Of a DNA stretch of 64,000 bases, positions 53,149-61,644 are shown piece by piece (within the stretch, counting starts at the first letter, position 1; each line of letters starts with the position of its first letter). The translations under genes and the position numbers were made by a program. This stretch comes from Cyclobacteriaceae bacterium (GTDB lineage: Bacteria; Bacteroidota; Bacteroidia; Cytophagales; Cyclobacteriaceae), in contig JALONI010000001.1 of NCBI GenBank assembly GCA_025455015.1, positions 1 to 64,000 on the forward strand. Direction: 5' to 3'. The notes beneath the pieces are model-generated. The model saw nothing but the letters and a program-made list of their open reading frames with translations. It had not been told where the DNA came from and ran no database searches.

Positions 53149-54249
53149 ATGAAAAAACGCACAATAGTCATCGCCTCGGTTCTGAAACCGGTTGACGATA
53201 CGCGCATGTTCGAAAAAATGGCTCAATCGCTGGCGGCCACGGGCCGTTACGAAGTAGTCGTGATCGGGCGCAGCAGCCCTTCGGCCCACGTGCCCAACAT
53301 CCGTCAGCATGGCATCGGCTCATTTGCGCGCCTCAGTGCAGCCCGCTGGACGGCCTCGTTTCGCATAGCCGCCCACGTTTGGCGCAGCCGGCCGGCTGTG
53401 TGGGTGGTGGCCACACACGAATTGCTTGCGGCTGCTTTTTGGTTGCGGATACTGCGACAGATTCCATTTGTCTATGACATACGCGAAAACTACTACCGCA
53501 ACATCCGCTATGCTGATGCTTTTCCGTGGCCCTTGCGGGGATTGATCGCAGGCTGGGTGCGCATCAAAGAGCGAATGATCGCCCCGTGGGCACACCACCT
53601 GTTCGTGGCCGAGCGCGGCTATGTCAAAGAAATGCCCTTTGCCCGAACGGCCACGGTGATCGAAAACAAATCGCTGCTAAATGATGTACGCAACGGCAAA
53701 CCGCAGGGCAAAAAACTGTTGTTCTCCGGCACCCTGGCGGAATCAACGGGCATCCTGGAAGTCATTGCCTGGAGCAAGGCGCTTCACGCTCGGGATGCAT
53801 CCGTGACCCTGCACATCATCGGACATGCGGCTCAAGGGCGCACGCAAAGGCGCATCGCGGAAGCCATCCGGGGGCATGAGTTCATTACGCTGGAAGGGGG
53901 CGACACGCTGGTGCCGCACACCCGCATTGCAGCGGCCATTCGCGCGGCCGACTTTGGGTGGATCGCCTATCGCCCCTCGCCCATGGTTGAAAACACCATG
54001 CCCACAAAACTTTATGAATACCTGGCATGCCACCTGCCCATCTTGCTGGTTGACCACGCGCCCTGGACGGACACGTGCGCTGCGCATGGCGCTGCCATCG
54101 TAATTAAATTACCTTTTGATGCGGCCCGCGTGCTGGCGCAAATGAATACCCACGTGTTTTACCCCACGCCCGCATCAGATGCCACGTGGGCCGGTGAGGC
54201 ACGGATGCTCGTGGCTGTGCTGGATGGCTTGCTGCTGCCCACGCGCTGA
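53149..54249 (+). CDS. Glycosyltransferase, GT4-like
   Basis: This 366-residue protein is a predicted GT-B glycosyltransferase. The donor-site segment ENTMPTKLYEYLACHLPILLVD carries the conserved Glu and Tyr of GT4 enzymes. The N-terminal acceptor part (PVDDTRMFEKMAQSLAATG) is consistent. It is soluble, with weak hydrophobic stretches only. The acceptor is likely a lipid-linked or cell-wall glycan, but no cluster partner is present. It is divergent from dapD and convergent with amtB, whose stop lies 16 bases further on. Confidence 0.88.
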   Translation: MKKRTIVIASVLKPVDDTRMFEKMAQSLAATGRYEVVVIGRSSPSAHVPNIRQHGIGSFARLSAARWTASFRIAAHVWRSRPAVWVVATHELLAAAFWLRILRQIPFVYDIRENYYRNIRYADAFPWPLRGLIAGWVRIKERMIAPWAHHLFVAERGYVKEMPFARTATVIENKSLLNDVRNGKPQGKKLLFSGTLAESTGILEVIAWSKALHARDASVTLHIIGHAAQGRTQRRIAEAIRGHEFITLEGGDTLVPHTRIAAAIRAADFGWIAYRPSPMVENTMPTKLYEYLACHLPILLVDHAPWTDTCAAHGAAIVIKLPFDAARVLAQMNTHVFYPTPASDATWAGEARMLVAVLDGLLLPTR

Positions 54250-54265
54250 GCTGCGCGGTGTTCGC

Positions 54266-55582
54266 TCACGCGGCTTTTTCGGCCACAATGGTCTCGGCAT
54301 GCTGGCTCAGGTCCAAGCCCAGCCGCTCATCATCAGCCGATACCCGCAAGCGCGTCATCACCCCGGTGATTTTGTAAATGACGTACGAGCCTCCAAACGT
54401 GAACACACCCACAATCACCAAGGTGAGCAAGTGGTACAGAAATGTCTTGGTTTCGCCATAAACGAGCCCCACGTCTTTGGCAAACACGGCTGTCAGAATC
54501 ATGCCCACAATCCCGCCAAGGCCATGACAGGGGAACACATCCAACGTGTCATCCAGGGACGTGCGCTGTTTGTAGTACACGGCCAAATTGCTGACGATGG
54601 CCGCGGCAAAACCGATGAATACGCTCTGCCCGATGTTGACAAAGCCGGCCGCGGGGGTGATGGCCACCAAGCCCACCACGGCACCGATGCATGCCCCCAT
54701 GGCGGAAATCTTACGCCCCACCAGCGCATCAAACATCACCCAGGTGATCATGGCCGAGGCCGAAGCCATGTTGGTAGTGGCAAACGCCAACACGGCCAGC
54801 CCATTGGCTGCCAACGCAGACCCGGCATTGAAACCAAACCAGCCAAACCACAGCATGCCGGTGCCCAAGATGATAAACGGAATGTTGGCCGGCACGTGTG
54901 TTTTGTTTTCGCGCTTGCCCAGGATATAGGCCCCTGCCAGCGCGGCAAAGCCGGCTGACATATGCACCACCGTGCCCCCGGCAAAATCCAACACACCCCA
55001 TTGCCGCAAAAAACCTTGCGGGTGCCACGTCCAGTGGGCCAGCGGGCAGTAGATGACGAGCGAAAACAAGCACATAAAAATGAGATACGAGGTGAACTTC
55101 ACCCGCTCGGCAAAGCTACCGGTGATGAGCGCGGGCGTAATGATGGCGAACTTCAACTGAAACAGCGCGAAAAGCAAGAACGGAAACGTGGGCGCGAAGT
55201 CGGGGTGCGGGTCAACACCCACCCCGCGAAAAGCAAAAAACGTGGCCGGGTTGCCGATGATGCCCCCGATGCTTTCGCCAAACGCCAGACTGAACCCTAC
55301 CAGATACCAAAGTAACGAGATCACCCCCAGCGCAATGAAACTCTGGAGCATGGTAGAAATGACGTTTTTGGTGCCTACCATGCCGCCATAAAAAAACGAG
55401 AGGCCCGGAGTCATGAACAACACAAAAGCCGTAGCCACAATCATCCATGCGGTGTCGGCCTTGTCGAGCGCGGCCGCATGCGCCCCACCCGATTCGGGAT
55501 TGCCGGCCTGAAACAGCACCAGCAATTGCAGTGCGCAAAGTATGGCAAAGATGACGATCCAGCGGGTTTTGGGTTTACTCAT
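54266..55582 (-). CDS. amtB: Ammonium transporter AmtB
   Basis: This is a 438-residue ammonium channel with about 11 transmembrane helices. The signature FYGGMVGTKNVISTMLQSF and the paired pore histidines in CPLAHWTWHPQG and FPCHGLGGIVGMI are present. The GMLWFGWFGFNAGS and SASAMITWVMFDAL motifs agree. The C-terminal tail is short and ends VAEKAA. A glnK gene normally adjacent to amtB is not seen on either side, so PII control must come from elsewhere. The leading sequence up to about 55610 has no recognised element. Confidence 0.96.
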   Translation of the reverse strand: MSKPKTRWIVIFAILCALQLLVLFQAGNPESGGAHAAALDKADTAWMIVATAFVLFMTPGLSFFYGGMVGTKNVISTMLQSFIALGVISLLWYLVGFSLAFGESIGGIIGNPATFFAFRGVGVDPHPDFAPTFPFLLFALFQLKFAIITPALITGSFAERVKFTSYLIFMCLFSLVIYCPLAHWTWHPQGFLRQWGVLDFAGGTVVHMSAGFAALAGAYILGKRENKTHVPANIPFIILGTGMLWFGWFGFNAGSALAANGLAVLAFATTNMASASAMITWVMFDALVGRKISAMGACIGAVVGLVAITPAAGFVNIGQSVFIGFAAAIVSNLAVYYKQRTSLDDTLDVFPCHGLGGIVGMILTAVFAKDVGLVYGETKTFLYHLLTLVIVGVFTFGGSYVIYKITGVMTRLRVSADDERLGLDLSQHAETIVAEKAA

Positions 55583-55773
55583 AGGTCAGCGGTAGTGGTT
55601 TGATGTGCAATTTTACAACACTGGGCTAAAATATAAACCAACATTTCCCAAAAATTACCGAATCCGATTGAAGTGGGCATAAAATGAAACCCAACCGCTG
55701 ACATAAAATGCCTATCGCTTGTTTGGTTTATGCGCGTCCTTTCCTACTTTGACCCATCAACCCAAACCTGAAC

Positions 55774-57357
55774 ATGCGACTATCCTTGATCCTCTTGTTG
55801 CTCCTCGGCTTTTACGTGTCACGCGGCCAAGCCGACCGCATCGCGAAGGCTCCGGACCGCAATGCCGGTGACGGGCCCTACACCCAACTGATTTTGCGCG
55901 GGGTCACGCTCATTGACGGAACCGGGGCACCTCCGTTTGGCCCCGTTGACATCGTGATCAAACAAAACAAGATTGCGCGCATTGCCAACGTGGGCTACCC
56001 CGGGGTGCCTATCAACGACAAAGCCCGTCCGGTGCTGGAGGCCGGTGGCAAAGAACTGAACCTGGAGGGCATGTATGTGCTGCCCGGCTTTGTGGATTTG
56101 CACGGGCACATGGGCGGCTCGCAAGCGCCCTTTGCCGAATACGTCTTCAAGCTGTGGATGGGGCACGGCATCACCACCATCCGCGATCCCTCAGCCGGCA
56201 ATGGACTGGAGTGGGTGCTGGATCAAAAAAAGCGCAGCCAGGAAAACAAGATCATCGCCCCGCGCATCAAAGCCTACACCGTTTTTGGTCAAGGTGCGAA
56301 GGAAGGCATCAACACACCCGAGCAGGCGCGGGCGTGGGTGAACGAAAACAAATTGAAAGGTGCCGATGGCATCAAATTTTTCGGGGCTGCCCCAGATGTC
56401 ATGGAGGCTGCCCTGCGCGAAAACAAACGCCTCGGGCTCCGTTCGGCCTGCCACCACGCGCAATTGGGCGTGGCGCGCTGGAACGTGCTGCACTCCGCGA
56501 AAGCGGGTTTGACCAGCATGGAACATTGGTACGGTTTGCCGGAGGCGTTGTTTGACAACCAAACCGTGCAAGACTATCGGCTAGACTACAACTACAACAA
56601 CGAACAACACCGCTTTTCAGAAGCCGGCAAACTGTGGAGGCAGGCAGCCAAGCCGTACACGGCCAAGTGGAATGCAGTGATGGATAGCCTCTTGGCGTTG
56701 GATTTTACCCTCGACCCTACCTTCAACATCTACGAAGCCAATCGCGATTTGCACCGCGCACGCAGGGCCGAATGGCACGAGGAATACACATTGCCGCAAC
56801 TGTGGGCCTTTTACCAACCCAGCCGCATCTCACATGGCTCGTACTGGCATAGCTGGGGAACGGAAGAAGAAGTGCAATGGAAAGAAAACTACCGGCTGTG
56901 GATGACGTTTGTGAACGAATATAAAAACCGGGGCGGGCGTGTGACGGCCGGCTCGGACAGTGGCTTTATCTATCAACTCTATGGCTTTGCATACATACGC
57001 GAGTTAGAACTCCTACGTGAGGCCGGGTTTCACCCGTTGGAGGTCATCCGCTCAGCTACCTTGTATGGTGCCCAGGCGCTAGGGATGGAAAAGGAAATCG
57101 GCTCGGTGGAGGTAGGCAAATTGGCCGATCTGGTGGTGATTGATGCCAACCCTCTGCAGAACTTACAGCTCCTGTATGGCACCGGGGCCGTGCAGCTAAA
57201 TGATCAAAACAAAGTGATCCGGGCCGGGGGTGTTAAGTACACTGTAAAGGACGGCATTGTGTACGATGCCAAACAACTATTGACCGATGTGCGCAAACTG
57301 GTGGCCGATGAAAAACAAAAGGCCGGCTTCACGCTAAAACAACCGGGGGTGGACTGA
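55774..57357 (+). CDS. Secreted amidohydrolase-family enzyme
   Basis: This is a 527-residue exported metal-dependent hydrolase with a signal peptide ending RGQA near residue 20. The metal site is LPGFVDLHGHMGG (H-x-H). Lys of GADGIKFFG is likely carbamylated. The two His in SACHHAQ and MEHWYG and the Asp in AGSDSGFIYQ complete the site. The C terminus (EIGSVEVGKLADLVVIDANPL) is the usual beta-sandwich lid. It belongs to the imidazolonepropionase/prolidase-like branch, and its substrate is unknown. A possible promoter (TTTG near 55720, TACTTTG near 55745) lies upstream. Confidence 0.9.
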   Translation: MRLSLILLLLLGFYVSRGQADRIAKAPDRNAGDGPYTQLILRGVTLIDGTGAPPFGPVDIVIKQNKIARIANVGYPGVPINDKARPVLEAGGKELNLEGMYVLPGFVDLHGHMGGSQAPFAEYVFKLWMGHGITTIRDPSAGNGLEWVLDQKKRSQENKIIAPRIKAYTVFGQGAKEGINTPEQARAWVNENKLKGADGIKFFGAAPDVMEAALRENKRLGLRSACHHAQLGVARWNVLHSAKAGLTSMEHWYGLPEALFDNQTVQDYRLDYNYNNEQHRFSEAGKLWRQAAKPYTAKWNAVMDSLLALDFTLDPTFNIYEANRDLHRARRAEWHEEYTLPQLWAFYQPSRISHGSYWHSWGTEEEVQWKENYRLWMTFVNEYKNRGGRVTAGSDSGFIYQLYGFAYIRELELLREAGFHPLEVIRSATLYGAQALGMEKEIGSVEVGKLADLVVIDANPLQNLQLLYGTGAVQLNDQNKVIRAGGVKYTVKDGIVYDAKQLLTDVRKLVADEKQKAGFTLKQPGVD

Positions 57358-57650
57358 TTTGTGAGGTGGGAGGCAGGAGGCAATAGGCAATAGCAAGTAG
57401 GCAGTAGGCAGTAGGCAATAGCAAGTAGGCAAAGGGTGTACCGTCACACTTCGAACTTTCAGACTTCTGAACTTTCAGACTTCCGAACTTTCAGACTTTC
57501 CGACTTCCAGACTTCCAGACTTCCAGACTTTCAAACTTCCAAACTTTCCGACTTCCAGACTTCCAAACTCTCCGACTTTCCGACCTCTAACTCTACCACA
57601 TTGAAACTTTCAACCCTGAAACTTACAATCTGGAATTTGCAATCTCCGCT
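57358..57650. repeat. Tandem filler repeat of GACTTCCA and GGCAATAGGCA units
   Basis: The first part repeats GGCAATAG and GGCAGTAGGCA. The second part is a tandem array of ten- to eleven-base units such as ACTTTCAGACTTC and GACTTCCAGACTTCC, followed by TTGAAACTTTC, ACCCTGAAAC and ATCTGGAATTTGC. It matches the repeats at 2742, 8358 and 10905 in reverse or same orientation. An ORF across it encodes only reiterated LSDFQTS and is not a gene. Confidence 0.7.
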
Positions 57651-57653
57651 CCT

Positions 57654-58607
57654 ATGAAAATCCTCGCGTTTACCATCGTCATTGCTATCGGGCTGGTAGC
57701 GTGTGGCAATCCAAAAAAAGAAACCGATGTGACCCCTCAGGCCCAAGAGCCAGTGCTGACGGGGCTTTCGGGCCAAGCATACTTTTTGCCCACCTGGCCG
57801 CCCGAAACCGAAGCCCGGCTGCAGGAAACCCTGCGCATTGCCCGCGACAGCTTTAACCTCAACCCCACCGAACAAAACTACATTTGGCTCGGACGAAGAC
57901 AGGCCTATCTGTATCAATATCGCGATGCCATCGCCACGTTTACCTCGGGCCTTCAGCGCTACCCCCACTCCTATCGGCTGCTGCGCCACCGCGGCCATCG
58001 GTACGTTACGTTGCGGCAGTTTGAGTTAGCCATCGCTGACTTTCAACAAGCGGCCCGGTTGATGGAAGGCCAGCCGCTGGAGACAGAACCCGATGGGCAG
58101 CCCAACGCGCTCAACCAACCCTTGTCCACCACGCAGTTCAATGTCTGGTATCATCTGGGCTTGGCCTACTATCTGCAAGGAAGGTTTGCCGAAGCAGAGA
58201 AAGCGTACTTGGCTTGTCAAGCCGTTTGCCGGAACGATGACTCCGCGCTGGCGGTGGCCGATTGGCTGTACATGACGTACCAACGGCAGGGCAAACGAGA
58301 CGAAGCCAGGAAATTGCTGGAAGGGCTGCCCCGCAACCCTGTCATCGTGGAAAACGATTCGTATTGGGTGCGCCTGAGACTGTACCGCGGGGAAATACCG
58401 GTCGACTCTGTGCTCACCGTGAAGACCGGTAGCGAAGACGCGGACCTTGCGCTGGCCACGCAAGGCTATGGCGTGGGGAATTGGTACTTGTACCGTGGAG
58501 ACACCGCCCGGGCACGCAAGGTTTTTAAGCAGGTGGTGGGTGGAAACTACTTTTCGGCCTTTGGCTTTATTGCGGCCGAAGCTGAGTTGGCACGCTTGCC
58601 CAAATGA
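57654..58607 (+). CDS. TPR-repeat lipoprotein
   Basis: This is a 317-residue protein with a lipobox in IGLVACGN (Cys17). The rest carries several tetratricopeptide-like helical hairpins: NYIWLGRRQAYLYQYRDAIATF, YRLLRHRGHRYVTLRQFELAIADFQQA, and FNVWYHLGLAYYLQGRFAEAEKAY. TPR lipoproteins at the outer membrane usually act as scaffolds. The partner is unknown. It immediately precedes the promoter of the tRNA-Arg gene, and its stop overlaps that promoter by one base at most. Confidence 0.85.
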   Translation: MKILAFTIVIAIGLVACGNPKKETDVTPQAQEPVLTGLSGQAYFLPTWPPETEARLQETLRIARDSFNLNPTEQNYIWLGRRQAYLYQYRDAIATFTSGLQRYPHSYRLLRHRGHRYVTLRQFELAIADFQQAARLMEGQPLETEPDGQPNALNQPLSTTQFNVWYHLGLAYYLQGRFAEAEKAYLACQAVCRNDDSALAVADWLYMTYQRQGKRDEARKLLEGLPRNPVIVENDSYWVRLRLYRGEIPVDSVLTVKTGSEDADLALATQGYGVGNWYLYRGDTARARKVFKQVVGGNYFSAFGFIAAEAELARLPK

Positions 58608-58637
58608 TTGTGCCAACTTGATTTTGTGCTACCTTTG
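58607..58637 (+). promoter_or_regulatory. Promoter of tRNA-Arg, Bacteroidota type
   Basis: TTG at 58608-58610 and TACCTTTG at 58630-58637 are separated by 19 bases, which matches the Bacteroidota consensus TTTG-N19-TAnnTTTG. The tRNA begins 60 bases downstream. This is the best-spaced promoter seen in the window. Confidence 0.65.
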
Positions 58638-58696
58638 CGCGCTGCAAAGACTTTTTTTGGCCTTGTAAGGATAGCCCGATCCCGACCAGAAGGGGT

Positions 58697-58768
58697 GGTC
58701 TCATAGTTCAACGGATAGAATAGGAGTTTCCTAAACTCTTGATCTGGGTTCGATTCCCGGTGAGACCA
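58697..58768 (+). tRNA. tRNA-Arg(CCU)
   Basis: This is a 72-nt cloverleaf. The acceptor arms are GGTCTCA and TGAGACC, with an A discriminator. The D loop has TAGTTCAACGGATAGAATA. The anticodon arms are GGAGT and ACTCT, with loop TTCCTAA and anticodon CCT. The T arm is CTGGGTTCGATTCCCGG. The 3' CCA is not encoded. It should read AGG codons for arginine. tRNA-Arg genes are common integration targets, and the DNA to its right looks different from that to its left. Confidence 0.95.
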
Positions 58769-58862
58769 CCTCTTCGCGTGGGACTGGTGTTTGATTGTGA
58801 CAGAGCTTTGGGCGGTGGTTGAATCTGTTCAGTCCAAACGGATTCGAACAGCCGCAGAATCT

Positions 58863-59162
58863 TCACTTCTCGTCCTGTAGAGCAGCCTTGAGGGCGGTTA
58901 AGATCGTTTTCGGTTGACCATCGATGATTTTAATGTGAGGGTTAACTTTTGAAAACTTCTGGTGAAGTTAATTGCGGCTTTGTACATCTACGCCCCCACC
59001 GATAATCACTGCGTTAAACACACCTGACCTAAACATCGCCATAGCTTCTTCGTGCTCCAGTTTTCCGATTGGCGCATAGTCGTGTTGGCGTAATAAGGCG
59101 ACTACGCTTGCCGGCATCCCTTCATGCCGCCCAATACTCTTTTCCCATGGGCCATCTGTCAT
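58863..59162 (-). pseudogene. Small REC-like protein with in-frame stop
   Basis: ATG at 59162 opens MTDGPWEKSIGRHEGMPASV, LLRQHDYAPIGKLEHEEAM and FNAVIIGGGVDVQSRN. TAA follows at 58968-58970. The same frame resumes LHQKFSKVNPHIKIIDG and QPKTILTALKAALQDEK and ends in TGA at 58863. The two parts together look like one receiver-like alpha/beta domain of about 99 residues. In related proteins a Tyr usually occupies the stop position. This is therefore a second Tyr-to-TAA change like that in the toxin at 19781. The family function is unknown. Confidence 0.7.
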
Positions 59163-59348
59163 CCGGATGGTTCATTTGGATGTGCCTGCTGTGTGATTTC
59201 TCTTGTTTATCTGCATCTTAACGGAGCATTTCACCCTGAGGTTGCGGGCGAAAATGGGACAGCTAACCCCTTTGTACCGGGCGGCTGACTAATCAATCAA
59301 TTTCTATCGTAAAATGTGACGTGCGCCCCAATTGGTGATCCAACCTGT

Positions 59349-59912
59349 ATGCACCCCAGCCTACTTCTGTTAACACTTTTTATCGTTTTAGGATCAGTGC
59401 CTATCAGGGCCCAAACGACATTGACCGGTGGCAATACCTGCCAGATACGTATCCAAACAGATCAAGAGTCGTTGCGATTGGGTTCACACCAGCTTCTGGC
59501 GAAACTTTCTGATAATGAGGAACAGTTCACTTTCCTAATCCCGGTTACAACCATCTATGCGGAAGCCGATTCTTCGGACCTGAAAAAGGTACTACCGCTC
59601 ATCAATGCCACCGATTTCATCTCCATTGTGTCTCAACTACCCACCGAAGTAGACGCGCAATTGGATCTTTCCCTCTTTGGCGGAAATCAGACCATACGTC
59701 TAAAGTCCAAGATAACGCTCGGAAAAGTTGCACTCTACAACGAAGTCGAGTTTACGGGGTTGCTGTTCGGCAATCACCAAAAAATGGCATTCAATTTCAA
59801 ATTGTTCTTACAGCCGATAGGCCCGGGTTTACTGCGAGTAAACGGCCACGATGTAACTGAAATTGAAATCACCGCGCGGGGTGACAAGATACTTGGGCTT
59901 ACCGACAATTAG
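59349..59912 (+). CDS. Secreted protein of unknown function
   Basis: This is a 187-residue protein with a signal peptide (MHPSLLLLTLFIVLGSVPIRAQ). The mature part has QEQFTFLIP-like NEEQFTFLIPVTTIYAEAD, DLKKVLPLINATDFISIVSQLP and NHQKMAFNFKLFLQPIGPGLLRVNG. It may form a YceI-like or lipocalin-like beta barrel, but the signature is weak. The start at 59349 is chosen for the signal peptide; an ATG at 59316 precedes it. It is the first plus-strand gene after the tRNA. Confidence 0.6.
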   Translation: MHPSLLLLTLFIVLGSVPIRAQTTLTGGNTCQIRIQTDQESLRLGSHQLLAKLSDNEEQFTFLIPVTTIYAEADSSDLKKVLPLINATDFISIVSQLPTEVDAQLDLSLFGGNQTIRLKSKITLGKVALYNEVEFTGLLFGNHQKMAFNFKLFLQPIGPGLLRVNGHDVTEIEITARGDKILGLTDN

Positions 59913-59949
59913 CCGACTTATTGCTGACCAAAAAACAATCCACTAAGGT

Positions 59950-60498
59950 ATGAATCAGGAGCCCGACAATCTGCTACAGGAAGAACGGAAGTACGTGCAC
60001 AAACTTCGACAGATTGTGAAAAAGTCGATCGCAGAGGAGAGCCTCATCCTAGAAAATCTATTGCACCCGCCAGAAGAAGTGTTGACGCGGGGGCAAACAC
60101 TTTCGGACAAACTTGCCTGCTTTGGCGGCAGTTGGAAGTTCATTACGTGGTTCGGCATTCTACTTGCCAGCTGGATTTTCGCGAATTCCATCCTGCCACC
60201 GCCCTTTCGTTTTGACTCCTACCCTTTCATCTTTTTGAATCTATTGTTGTCCTGCATTGCTGCTTTGCAGGCACCCGTCATTATGATGAGTCAAAATCGC
60301 AAAGAAGAGAAAGATCGAAAAAGAAGCGAAAATGACTACCTCATTAACTTAAAAGCCGAACTCGAGGTGCGAAGCCTGCATCAAAAAATGGACCTTTTAC
60401 TCCAGGAGCAACTGAGGATTCTGTTTGAAAACCAAACCCGTCAATGGGAGATGTTGCGCACGATTGAAAACCTACTGAATAAAAAAAATAGGGACTAG
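59950..60498 (+). CDS. DUF1003 domain-containing membrane protein
   Basis: This is a 182-residue protein. The typical DUF1003 core is LACFGGSWKFITWFG, then LPPPFRFDSYPFIFLNLLLSCIAALQAPVIMMSQNR. It includes two membrane helices and the conserved Ser/Asn-Gln-Asn end. The C-terminal helix (LHQKMDLLLQEQLRILFENQ) is coiled-coil-like. DUF1003 proteins have no proven function but are common near metal or cyclic-nucleotide genes. It is 37 bases after the preceding gene and convergent with the BamA-like gene. Confidence 0.88.
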   Translation: MNQEPDNLLQEERKYVHKLRQIVKKSIAEESLILENLLHPPEEVLTRGQTLSDKLACFGGSWKFITWFGILLASWIFANSILPPPFRFDSYPFIFLNLLLSCIAALQAPVIMMSQNRKEEKDRKRSENDYLINLKAELEVRSLHQKMDLLLQEQLRILFENQTRQWEMLRTIENLLNKKNRD

Positions 60499-60552
60499 GA
60501 ATCCGCTTCCACAAGTCACCGTTCCCGTGCAAAATCAAACGTACTGATTGAG

Positions 60553-61644
60553 TCAAAAAGCTTCTCCCAAATTCAGGTAAGAGCCGTGGGAGTTGGTGCC
60601 GAATCCGGAATCAAAACGCAAATTCAATTTTTCTCTTGGGCTAATGGCGTAGCGTAACCCTAAGCCCACGGAAGGCTTCAGCCCAAAACCATCGACCAAG
60701 TTAGCCCATGAAGACGCCACTCGCCCCGCTCCACAAAAAAGCACTACGCCCCAATGGCCGTGCACGGGTGTCCGCCACTCCGCTTGCACTGCGGCCATGA
60801 TTCGGTCTTGGAATCGACCCTGATAGTAACCGCGCATGTACGAATCGCTACCGATAATCGATAGATTTCGAATGGGTATTGTTCCGGTTGCTTCCGTAGT
60901 TACTGCCTGAAAGGCCAGAACCGCGTGTTTGCCTACCTCAAAATACTTGCGAACATCCAAGCCCTGAATACCAAAGTCAAATTGACTACCCAATGCTCTG
61001 CGATACCACATATTGAAGTATTGTAAGTAAAATCCGCCTGACGAGCTAAATGAATTGTTACGCGAATCCCATGTACACAGGAACCCCAAACCAGAAACCC
61101 GACTGCCATTTCGCCCTACAATATCTTGCGTGTTAAAAAGACTAGTGCCCGTATCGTTGTACGAAAACTGAAATACATGTTGAAATTCATAAGAAAGGCC
61201 TGCGTACAAATGCGGAAGTATTCTTCGTAGTACCTGCGGGTAAACATCTACCTGCGAAATTGTATAGGGTTCCACTTGCTCAGGATGAGAGTCGTTACCG
61301 AGACCCCAAAAGCGGTCGGGGAAATGGCTCACGCTAGCCGTGTAATGTAAAATGTATCGCTCTTCGGACATGAAAAGTGTTCCTTCGGTGGCAAACACCG
61401 CCTGCCTGCGTACCGTGGCAAAGGTGGTTGCTTTGATGCTGGACGTGCGGCTGGCGGTGTCGTTGCCTGGCTTGAAATACCAGATTCCGCCCATGCCCAG
61501 GCCCCATTTATACTCAGGTGACTTCACAATCAATGGAAAGAATAGATACCGGTCCTGTTTCGAAATCGTCAGGGGAAACTTCCGGTATTGGCCAAACGCG
61601 GACGAAAACATAATACACCCAAACAAAACACTTCGCCATCTCAT
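60553..61644 (-). CDS. BamA/TamA-family outer-membrane protein
   Basis: This is a 363-residue beta-barrel protein with a signal peptide (MRWRSVLFGCIMFSSAFGQ). It is a surface antigen D15-like barrel without POTRA domains. The last-strand region (KLNLRFDSGFGTNSHGSYLNLGEAF) and the RGYYQGRFQDR lid motif are typical of BamA/TamA barrels, including the conserved Arg of the L6-like loop. It overlaps the CzcA-type gene by 4 bases on the same strand, so both are coexpressed. It could serve as an outer-membrane partner or as part of metal handling. Confidence 0.8.
   Translation of the reverse strand: MRWRSVLFGCIMFSSAFGQYRKFPLTISKQDRYLFFPLIVKSPEYKWGLGMGGIWYFKPGNDTASRTSSIKATTFATVRRQAVFATEGTLFMSEERYILHYTASVSHFPDRFWGLGNDSHPEQVEPYTISQVDVYPQVLRRILPHLYAGLSYEFQHVFQFSYNDTGTSLFNTQDIVGRNGSRVSGLGFLCTWDSRNNSFSSSGGFYLQYFNMWYRRALGSQFDFGIQGLDVRKYFEVGKHAVLAFQAVTTEATGTIPIRNLSIIGSDSYMRGYYQGRFQDRIMAAVQAEWRTPVHGHWGVVLFCGAGRVASSWANLVDGFGLKPSVGLGLRYAISPREKLNLRFDSGFGTNSHGSYLNLGEAF

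Noticed and set aside
57436-57657. ORF of 73 codons through the filler repeat
   Set aside because: Its product is reiterated LSDFQTS, created by the tandem units, with no homology-like pattern.
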